8,919 bases of DNA from an uncultured Ellagibacter sp. (GTDB lineage Bacteria > Actinomycetota > Coriobacteriia > Coriobacteriales > Eggerthellaceae), in contig CAKTSW010000036.1 in assembly GCA_934613165.1 (NCBI GenBank), positions 1 to 8,919 on the forward strand. Reading direction: 5' to 3'. Position numbers and translations under genes: made by a program. Numbering within the stretch: position 1 is the stretch's first letter; every line of letters begins with the position of its first letter. This document shows positions 1-8,052 of the stretch, piece by piece. The notes beneath the pieces are model-generated. The model did not search any database and was not told where the DNA came from. It saw only the letters and a program-made list of their open reading frames with translations.

Positions 1-465
1 ATGACTCAAGACCATAGACCGAGCTGGGACGAGTACTTCATGACGCTCGCCAACCAGGTGGCGACCCGCACGACGTGCATGCGCCGCGGGGTGGGGGCCG
101 TCATCGTGAAGGAGCGCCGCATCCTGGCGACGGGGTACAACGGCGTCCCCGCGGGCCTTGCCCATTGCCGGGAAACGGGGTGCCTCCGTCAGCAGCTCGA
201 CGTGCCGTCGGGGCAGCGCCACGAGATCTGCCGCGGACTCCATGCGGAGCAGAACGCCATCATCCAGGCCGCCCGCTACGGCATCAACATCGCCGGCGCG
301 TCGATCTACGTGAACACCCAGCCGTGCGTCGTATGCGCGAAGATGCTGATCAACGCCGATATCGAGGAAATCATCTACCAGAACCCCTATCCGGACGGGC
401 TTGCGATGTCGATGCTCGAAGAGGCGGGGATCAAGCTGCGCGTCTTCGAGCCGAAGGCGGGGTAG
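1..465 (+). CDS. Deoxycytidylate (dCMP) deaminase, zinc-dependent
   Basis: Predicted to deaminate dCMP to dUMP in the cytosol, feeding dTMP synthesis. The 154-residue protein has the full cytidine/deoxycytidylate deaminase signature. H81-A82-E83 supplies a zinc ligand and the catalytic glutamate, and P108-C109-V-V-C112 supplies the other two zinc ligands. C26, C56, C61, H74 and C77 lie in the segment that in T4-type dCMP deaminases forms a second, structural zinc site; which of them bind metal is inference. The ATG is the first base of the window, so no ribosome site can be seen, but the N-terminus (SWDEYFM near residues 8-14) aligns with family starts and the length is normal. Bacillus homologues are named comEB. 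A deaminase of this type near the ATP synthase operon is common in Gram-positives; here a promoter separates the two, so shared transcription is not required. Confidence 0.93.
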   Translation: MTQDHRPSWDEYFMTLANQVATRTTCMRRGVGAVIVKERRILATGYNGVPAGLAHCRETGCLRQQLDVPSGQRHEICRGLHAEQNAIIQAARYGINIAGASIYVNTQPCVVCAKMLINADIEEIIYQNPYPDGLAMSMLEEAGIKLRVFEPKAG

Positions 466-475
466 TCCAAAAGGG

Positions 476-505
476 CGCGTGGCCGCTCGCCTGGGCGGTC
501 GCGTG
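476..505 (+). other. GC-rich hairpin downstream of the dCMP deaminase gene
   Basis: Positions 476-486 can pair with 495-505 over 11 bp, three of them G-U, around an 8-nt loop. It lies 10 nt after the deaminase stop codon. No T-run follows, so it is not a classical intrinsic terminator. It could protect the 3' end of the mRNA or act as a weak terminator. In DNA this GC-rich it could also be chance. The rest of 466-636 shows nothing recognisable beyond a GTTCGAAC palindrome at 551-558 and a repeated GGCGAAGC at 567 and 580. Confidence 0.3.
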
Positions 506-636
506 GGATCCTGCGCACGATCGCAACGCCGAAGAATCCGTGATGTGCACGTTCGAACCTGCGAACGGCGAAGCTTCTCGGCGAAGCGCATGCGGGGTGC
601 CGCTCACCCGAAAAAAGAGTGAATTCGAAACTGCGT

Positions 637-666
637 CTGCGCGACTTCTTCACATTCGGCTATGAT
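637..666 (+). promoter_or_regulatory. Probable sigma-A/sigma-70 type promoter of the ATP synthase operon
   Basis: The -10 element TATGAT at 661-666 matches the consensus in 5 of 6 positions and stands in an AT-richer stretch. The best -35 candidate is CTGCGC at 637-642 with an 18-bp spacer; it matches only 3 of 6, so the -35 is weak. Transcription would begin near 673, giving a leader of about 18 nt before the ATG at 691 with its AAGAGGG ribosome site. The position directly upstream of the operon supports the call; no experimental start is known from the sequence. Confidence 0.5.
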
Positions 667-690
667 ACGGAAGGCTTAAGAGGGCGCAGT

Positions 691-999
691 ATGCGCCAAG
701 GACCAAGAAAGAAGGACATGGCTGTAGCAATCATCGTCGCCGTTCTGGTGGGTTTCGTGAGCGTCATCCCGTTCAACGTTGCCATCAAGAAGATTCGCAC
801 GGTCGATCCAACCAAGTCCTTGAATCTTCTCGGTCCGTTCTTGCTGACCATCGCCGCATCGTTTTTGATCCTCATCGCGGGCATGGTCATCTGCAAGTTC
901 ACGGCGCCCGACGTCGTCGTCGCGTACTCGGTTGCGGAGCTCGTCGCTTTCGTCATCGGAGTAATCGTCTTCGGCGTGTTTCTGTCGAAGCGTCGATAG
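691..999 (+). CDS. Small three-helix membrane protein in the atpI position, function unknown
   Basis: The product has 102 residues, with a basic N-terminus (R2, R6, K7, K8) and three hydrophobic segments at about 11-32, 48-70 and 74-97. A basic loop (K33, K34, R36, K42) and a C-terminal SKRR complete it. The ATG at 691 is preferred because AAGAGGG (678-684) lies 6 nt upstream and the likely promoter ends just before it. An in-frame GTG at 619 would place the promoter inside the gene; the ATG at 718 has only a closely spaced GAAGG. It sits 21 nt ahead of atpB, where many bacteria carry atpI, whose product has been implicated in c-ring assembly or Mg2+ supply. Its sequence does not let me recognise it as AtpI, so an assembly role is inference from position. 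Positive charges lie on both sides of the helices, so topology is uncertain. Confidence 0.75.
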   Translation: MRQGPRKKDMAVAIIVAVLVGFVSVIPFNVAIKKIRTVDPTKSLNLLGPFLLTIAASFLILIAGMVICKFTAPDVVVAYSVAELVAFVIGVIVFGVFLSKRR

Positions 1000-1020
1000 G
1001 GAAGGAAAAAGGAGAGGTAC

Positions 1021-1824
1021 ATGGCATTTGAACTTACGGGCAATCCCTTGAACGACATTGCCGCCCCGATCGAGGAGCTGAGCGAGTCCTTCAACTCCAC
1101 GCTCGTCTTCGATTTCGGCAATGGCGTCGGAATCACCCAGTACACGTTTTGGATGATCATCATCTGCGCGATCGTGCTCATCGGCGTTCTGGTTGGCGTG
1201 CGCAAGATCAAGGTCGTTCCGGAAGGCAAGTTCGCCGGGCTCGTCGAATGGGGCTACGACGCCGTCAGGCGCAACATGGGCGAAGGCGCTATCGGCCATG
1301 GCTACAAGAAGCACATCCCGTTCATCGCGACGATGTTCTTCTTCATCCTCATCTCCAACGTGATCGGTCTGATCCCGGGCGCTAAGACCCCGACGGGCAC
1401 GCTTTCCGTCACCTTCGCGCTCGCTTTGATCTCGTTCATCTACTTCAACTTCTACGGCATCAAGGCCAAGGGCGGCTGGGGCTACATCAAGTCCATCGCC
1501 CCGTCCGGGCTGCCGAAGCCGATGGTTCCCATCATCTGGTTCTTCGAGTTCTTCTCGCTCGTCATCCGCCTGCTCACCCTCGCGGTTCGACTTTACGGCA
1601 ACATGTTCGCCGGCCACATGATTCTCGGCATCTTCGCGATCATGTCCCAGTTCTTCATCCTCGACCTCATCTCGTTCGCGAACCCCGCGGGCGTTGCGGC
1701 CATCGCGTGGGCGGTCTTCCTGATCGCCATGTACGCGCTCGAATGCCTCGTCGCGTTCCTGCAGGCCTACGTGTTCTCCGTCCTCACGGCCGTGTACGTC
1801 GGCCTTGCCGAAGGCGAGCACTAA
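1021..1824 (+). CDS. atpB: F1Fo-ATP synthase subunit a
   Basis: Membrane stator subunit that forms the proton half-channels beside the c ring. The 267-residue product has the usual set of hydrophobic helices and the signature RLYGNMFAGH at 190-199. R190 matches the essential E. coli Arg210. N194 matches Asn214, and Q248 in the last helix (FLQAYVFSVL) matches Gln252. H199 stands where E. coli has Glu219, and E241 where E. coli has His245: the reciprocal pair seen in many non-enteric bacteria. A clear AAGGAGAGG site (1009-1017) precedes the ATG. It is the second gene of the operon and is followed by a 145-nt gap before atpE. Confidence 0.97.
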   Translation: MAFELTGNPLNDIAAPIEELSESFNSTLVFDFGNGVGITQYTFWMIIICAIVLIGVLVGVRKIKVVPEGKFAGLVEWGYDAVRRNMGEGAIGHGYKKHIPFIATMFFFILISNVIGLIPGAKTPTGTLSVTFALALISFIYFNFYGIKAKGGWGYIKSIAPSGLPKPMVPIIWFFEFFSLVIRLLTLAVRLYGNMFAGHMILGIFAIMSQFFILDLISFANPAGVAAIAWAVFLIAMYALECLVAFLQAYVFSVLTAVYVGLAEGEH

Positions 1825-1930
1825 GAGGTAGGGCGCGCTTGCGTCCGTAAAGCACCACCGCGCCTCGAGCGCACATAAGGTTTCAGCGACGTCTCCCTTT
1901 AAGGAACGCCGAGAGACATAAGTAAGAGAA

Positions 1931-1953
1931 GTTTTTGAGAAACGCTCAGAAAC
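1931..1953 (+). promoter_or_regulatory. 9-bp hairpin in the mRNA leader just before the atpE ribosome site
   Basis: GTTTTTGAG (1931-1939) pairs with CTCAGAAAC (1945-1953) over 9 bp with one T-G pair and an AAACG loop. It ends 5 nt before the AAGGAGG of atpE. It contains no T-run after the stem, so termination is unlikely. In E. coli the atpE leader carries a translational enhancer that raises c-subunit output; a similar role, or an mRNA processing or stability role, is inference here. A weaker stem, GTCTC (1891-1895) with GAGAC (1913-1917), lies upstream in the same gap. Confidence 0.5.
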
Positions 1954-1958
1954 GAAAA

Positions 1959-1965
1959 AAGGAGG
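1959..1965 (+). promoter_or_regulatory. Strong ribosome binding site fixing the GTG start of atpE
   Basis: AAGGAGG at 1959-1965 follows a run of A residues and lies 4 nt before the GTG at 1970. It identifies GTG as the start, since no in-frame ATG lies nearby. A near-perfect anti-16S match may compensate for the weaker start codon. Confidence 0.85.
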
Positions 1966-1969
1966 AAAA

Positions 1970-2188
1970 GTGGAAACGACTCTCGTTATCGCAGCCCTGA
2001 AGGTTGTCGGCTACGGCCTTGGCACCATCGGCCCAGGCATCGGTCTTGGTCTTTGCGGCTACGGCCTCTGCGTTGGCTCTGCACGCCAGCCCGAGCTCGC
2101 CGGCAAGCTCTTCACCAACGCGCTGATCTTCGGCGCTCTGGCTGAGGCACTCGCCCTTATCGGCTTCGTCCTTACCTTCATCTTCTAA
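1970..2188 (+). CDS. atpE: F1Fo-ATP synthase subunit c (rotor ring proteolipid)
   Basis: The 72-residue product is a two-helix hairpin. Helix 1 is glycine-rich (G21, G23, G25, G27), the polar loop carries the family motif R39-Q40-P41, and helix 2 contains the ion-binding carboxylate E59. Several copies form the rotating ring in Fo. The residue after the carboxylate is A60, not Ser/Thr, and the place of the Ilyobacter Na+-ligand Gln32 is taken by L26, so proton coupling is predicted. Two cysteines (C29, C34) lie in helix 1, with C29 at a position usually held by Gly or Ala. The start is GTG with a very strong ribosome site. Gaps of 145 nt upstream and 48 nt downstream set it apart from its tightly packed neighbours. 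Confidence 0.97.
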   Translation: METTLVIAALKVVGYGLGTIGPGIGLGLCGYGLCVGSARQPELAGKLFTNALIFGALAEALALIGFVLTFIF

Positions 2189-2236
2189 ATCGGCTGTATC
2201 GTTTTAGAAATACAAGCTGAGAGAGAAGGTGGATGA

Positions 2237-2845
2237 GTGAAAGCAAAACTGAAGACGAAGTTGGCAAAGGCCGGTGTCGCTGCTGCATCTGCAGCAAGCC
2301 TTGCATGTGCTTTCCCCACCCTCGCGTTCGCCTCTGAGAAAGAAGGCATCGCGGTGCTCATTCCCGACATGAATGAGTTCATTCCGATGCTCGTTGCCTT
2401 CATCATCATTCTCATCGTGCTGGCCAAGTTCGGTTGGCCCGTGGTCGACAACATCATCACGAAGCGCGAGAGCACCATCAAGGAAGCCCTCAAGAAGTCT
2501 GAAGAGGCTCAGGCGGAAGCCGAGCGCACGCTTGCCGAGTACAAGCGCCAGCTCGAGGAGGCCAAGGCCCAGTCGGCGAAGATCATCGCCGATGCGAAGA
2601 CGACGGGCGAGGCTGTCAAGGCCGACATCACCAACAAGGCCCAGGCCGAGTCTGCCCAGATGATCGAAAAGGCTCGCGGCGCGATCGAAGCCGAGAAGAA
2701 GGCTGCGCTCTCCGAGCTGCAGGGCTCTATCGCCGATCTGTCCGTCGATGTGGCGTCCCGCCTCATCGGTCAGGACCTGAACGACGACGAGCACCGCAAG
2801 ATCATCGAGCATTACGTGACCGAGGCGGGCAGTTTCAATGCCTAA
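2237..2845 (+). CDS. atpF: F1Fo-ATP synthase subunit b with signal-peptide-like N-terminus
   Basis: Peripheral stalk subunit linking the membrane to F1. The canonical part has a membrane helix at about 47-67 followed by KFGWPVVDNIITKR and a long charged, Ala/Glu/Lys-rich coiled-coil helix (about 76-165), ending in the F1/delta-binding region. The total of 202 residues is longer than the usual 155-175. The excess is at the front: a basic segment (K2-K11), an Ala-rich hydrophobic core (12-29) and A30-F31-A32 before S33, which looks like a type I signal peptidase site. C24 does not fit a lipobox, since S stands at -3. GTG at 2237 is chosen because AAGGTGG (2226-2232) lies 4 nt upstream. The next in-frame ATG (2369, M45) has no ribosome site and would begin right at the membrane helix. 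The 3' end overlaps atpH by 8 nt. Confidence 0.95.
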   Translation: MKAKLKTKLAKAGVAAASAASLACAFPTLAFASEKEGIAVLIPDMNEFIPMLVAFIIILIVLAKFGWPVVDNIITKRESTIKEALKKSEEAQAEAERTLAEYKRQLEEAKAQSAKIIADAKTTGEAVKADITNKAQAESAQMIEKARGAIEAEKKAALSELQGSIADLSVDVASRLIGQDLNDDEHRKIIEHYVTEAGSFNA

Positions 2846-3416
2846 CAACCGCCTCATCACCAAAGAGAAGATCGCCGCGTACGCATCGGTACTCCTCGAT
2901 GCCGCGAACACTTCCGGCGGCCAAGACGCTGTTCTCGAAGTGCGCGAACAGGCGGAGAAGATCGTCTCCGTGATGCGGACGAATGTCGATCTTTCAGGCG
3001 CTCTGGAAGACGCGGCGTACACGCCCGAACAGAGGGCCGAAATCGCTCGCGCGGCATTTGCGCAGTGCAACCCGGCGTTCACCGAGGTTCTCGCCGTCAT
3101 GGCGGAACGCGGCGACATCAAGTTGCTCCCGCAGGTCCGTGCAAGCTATGAAGACCAGGTGGAAAGCAAGCTCAAGCTGTGCATCCTCGATGTGACCACA
3201 GTCGTCGAGCTCGATGACCATCTGCGCGACATCATCAAGCAAAAAGCCGAATCCGAGCTGGGCATGAAGGTCGTTCTTCGCGAACGCATCGACAAGTCCA
3301 TCTTGGGCGGCATCATCATGAGCGCGGGCAGCAAGCGCATCGACGCGAGCGTTATCGGCCAGCTCAACAATGCGCGTACCGTGCTCAAGAAGAAGACAGA
3401 TGGAGGTGAATGCTAG
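2838..3416 (+). CDS. atpH: F1Fo-ATP synthase subunit delta (OSCP type)
   Basis: Connects the top of the alpha/beta hexamer to the b stalk. The 192-residue product has the helical N-domain ([12 protein letters not shown] at 12-23, the family's YAxAL region) and the typical C-terminal signature [17 protein letters not shown] at 156-172. The ATG lies inside the end of atpF (8-nt overlap AATGCCTAA), with only a distant GAGGCGGG upstream (2822-2829), so translation is probably coupled to atpF. The length is slightly above the usual 175-185. Confidence 0.95.
   Translation: MPNNRLITKEKIAAYASVLLDAANTSGGQDAVLEVREQAEKIVSVMRTNVDLSGALEDAAYTPEQRAEIARAAFAQCNPAFTEVLAVMAERGDIKLLPQVRASYEDQVESKLKLCILDVTTVVELDDHLRDIIKQKAESELGMKVVLRERIDKSILGGIIMSAGSKRIDASVIGQLNNARTVLKKKTDGGEC
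3402..3407 (+). promoter_or_regulatory. Ribosome binding site that decides the atpA start
   Basis: GGAGGT at 3402-3407 leaves only 2 nt to the ATG at 3410 but 8 nt to the in-frame GTG at 3416. The latter is normal spacing and gives a TAGTG stop-start overlap with atpH. This favours GTG 3416 over ATG 3410. Confidence 0.6.
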
Positions 3417-4981
3417 TGACTGAAATTACCGCACAGTCCATTGACGAAGCACTGCGTAAGCAGCTGGCCTCCCTTGAAGTGAGCGTTGATTCCCGCGAAG
3501 TCGGCACCGTCATCCAGGTCGGCGACGGCATCGCCCGCGTCGACGGCCTGAAGAACGCGATGGCTGGCGAGCTTCTCGAGTTCGTTGGATCCAACGGTAA
3601 GACCGTATACGGCTTGGCTCAGAACCTCGAAGAGGACGAAGTCGGCGCCGTTCTTCTCGGTGACGTCACCGCAATCAAGGAGAATGACCAGGTCCGTACC
3701 ACGGGCCGCATCATGGAGGTTCCGTCCGGCAAGGGTCTTCTCGGCCGCGTCGTGAACCCGCTCGGCATGCCGATCGACGGCAAGGGTGAAATCGAAGCCG
3801 AAGGCACCCGCCCCGTCGAGTTCAAGGCTCCCGGCGTCATCAGCCGTAAACCGGTGCATGAGCCCATGCAGACCGGCATCATGGCTATCGACTCCATGAT
3901 TCCTATCGGCCGCGGCCAGCGCGAACTCATCATCGGCGATCGCCAGACCGGTAAGACCGCTATCGCCATCGACGCCATCATCAACCAAAAAGACGAAGAC
4001 ATGATCTGCATCTACGTTGCAATCGGTCAGAAGGCTTCCACGGTTGCCGGCGTTATGGAAACCCTCGAGCGCTACGACGCCATGAAGTACACGATCATCG
4101 TGTCCGCAACGGCCGCCGATTCCGCTCCGCTCCAGTACATCGCCCCGATGGCTGGCGCTGCAATGGGCGAGTACTTCGTCTACAACGGCGAAGACGGCAA
4201 GCCCGCAGGCCCGGAGAACCCCGGACGCCACGTGCTCATCATCTACGATGACTTGTCCAAGCAGGCGGTGGCTTACCGACAGATGTCGCTGACCCTTCGT
4301 CGTCCGCCGGGACGCGAAGCTTACCCGGGCGACATCTTCTACCTGCACTCTCGCCTGCTCGAGCGTGCGGTCAAGATGTCCGACGAGTACGGCCGCGGCT
4401 CCATGACGGCTCTGCCGATCATCGAAACCCAGGCCGGCGACGTTTCCGCATACATTCCGACCAACGTCATTTCCATTACCGACGGTCAGATCTTCCTGTC
4501 GACGGACCTGTTCTTCCAGGGCCAGCGACCGGCAGTCAACGTTGGTATCTCGGTTTCCCGCGTCGGTGGCTCCGCCCAGACCAAGGCCATGAAGTCCGTT
4601 GCCGGTACCCTTCGCCTCGACCTGGCCGCTTACCGCGAACTGCAGGCGTTCACGCAGTTCGGCAGCGACCTCGACAAGGCGACGCAGGACCAGCTCAACC
4701 GCGGTGCCCACATGACCGAGCTTCTGAAGCAGGGTCGTTACGTGCCGATGTCGTTCTACGACCAGGCCATCGCGATTTACGCTGGCGGCAACGGCTACCT
4801 CGACGACATCCCGGTCGCCGATGTCGTTCGCTTCCGCAGCGAGCTCATCGAGTACCTGCACGCGTCGAAGCCGGCTATCGTGGAAAGCGTCAAGAACGAG
4901 AAGAAGTTCACCGACGAGACCAAGACCGAGCTGAATGCCGCCATCGAGGCGTTCAAGACCCAGTTTTCGCCTTCGGTGTAA
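3416..4981 (+). CDS. atpA: F1Fo-ATP synthase subunit alpha
   Basis: Non-catalytic nucleotide-binding subunit of F1. With the GTG start it has 521 residues (523 from the ATG at 3410). In GTG numbering, the beta-barrel N-domain covers about 25-95. The Walker A loop GDRQTGKT is at 174-181, Walker B (LIIYDD) ends near 278-279, and the alpha/beta family signature [10 protein letters not shown] is at 372-381. It is followed by R382, the arginine finger reaching into the beta active site. Compared with familiar alpha chains, a 12-residue Gly/Pro/Asp/Glu-rich insert (258-269) lies between GEYFVYN and [10 protein letters not shown]. The start overlaps the atpH stop by 1 nt. atpG follows after 12 nt. 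Confidence 0.97.
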   Translation: MTEITAQSIDEALRKQLASLEVSVDSREVGTVIQVGDGIARVDGLKNAMAGELLEFVGSNGKTVYGLAQNLEEDEVGAVLLGDVTAIKENDQVRTTGRIMEVPSGKGLLGRVVNPLGMPIDGKGEIEAEGTRPVEFKAPGVISRKPVHEPMQTGIMAIDSMIPIGRGQRELIIGDRQTGKTAIAIDAIINQKDEDMICIYVAIGQKASTVAGVMETLERYDAMKYTIIVSATAADSAPLQYIAPMAGAAMGEYFVYNGEDGKPAGPENPGRHVLIIYDDLSKQAVAYRQMSLTLRRPPGREAYPGDIFYLHSRLLERAVKMSDEYGRGSMTALPIIETQAGDVSAYIPTNVISITDGQIFLSTDLFFQGQRPAVNVGISVSRVGGSAQTKAMKSVAGTLRLDLAAYRELQAFTQFGSDLDKATQDQLNRGAHMTELLKQGRYVPMSFYDQAIAIYAGGNGYLDDIPVADVVRFRSELIEYLHASKPAIVESVKNEKKFTDETKTELNAAIEAFKTQFSPSV

Positions 4982-4993
4982 GGTAGGTAGCAC

Positions 4994-7816
<2,823 letters not shown>

Positions 7817-7841
7817 GCTTATCACAGCCATCATCATCACG

Positions 7842-7874
7842 AAAACCGGCTCCCGAAAGGGGGCCGGTTTTTTT
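7842..7874 (+). terminator. Strong intrinsic terminator of the ATP synthase operon
   Basis: A 13-bp stem pairs 7842-7854 (AAAACCGGCTCCC) with 7859-7871, with one T-G pair. It is closed by a GAAA tetraloop, and a run of seven T (7868-7874) completes it. It lies 25 nt after the atpC stop. Because the stem includes A-T pairs on the left, it might also work in the opposite direction. Confidence 0.93.
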
Positions 7875-7986
7875 GTTGACCTGCTTGATTGCGCCGCTGG
7901 CAGAAAGGCGTTGCCTTCGACGTGCGCGACGTCCGGGCGTGCGCATGGGCCGTGGGCGCGTATGGGGCATGCGCGTTTCGGGCGTG

Positions 7987-8019
7987 AAAAAAGGCGGCAC
8001 CCTTACCGGGCGCCGCCTT
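7987..8019 (-). terminator. Intrinsic terminator of the minus-strand GTPase gene
   Basis: Read on the minus strand, 8019-8008 pairs with 8002-7991 over 12 bp around a 5-nt loop, ending in six T (7992-7987). The position 7999/8011 forms a G-U pair only in the minus-strand transcript and an A-C mismatch in the other, which supports the assigned direction. It begins 33 nt after the stop codon at 8053. Confidence 0.88.
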
Positions 8020-8052
8020 CGGACCAAACGGGCAGTTTGCCGGCCGGCTGGC

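Noticed and set aside
545..575. tRNA-like T-loop string GTTCGAAC
   Set aside because: The flanking bases do not form a 5-bp T stem, and no acceptor, D or anticodon arms can be found around it.
594..616. Hairpin GGGTG/CACCC next to an A-run as a terminator
   Set aside because: On the plus strand the stem is followed by A, not T. On the minus strand the T-run would precede the stem. The stem has only 5 bp.
619..690. GTG 619 as the start of the first operon gene
   Set aside because: The added 24 residues span the probable promoter, there is no good ribosome site, and the ATG at 691 has one with proper spacing.
660..1821. Long minus-strand frames opposite the atpI-position gene and atpB
   Set aside because: These are shadows of conserved plus-strand membrane protein genes. 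They read as low-complexity charged sequence with no domain and no ribosome site I could support.
1836..1880. Possible internal promoter in the atpB-atpE gap (TTGCGT near 1839)
   Set aside because: No -10-like hexamer occurs at a suitable distance.
2233..2337. 34-codon cysteine-rich ORF starting at the ATG 4 nt before the atpF GTG, in another frame
   Set aside because: The cysteines come from reading the Ala-rich signal-like codons (GCT/GCA) one base off. The ribosome site abuts the ATG with no spacing. Nothing supports translation.
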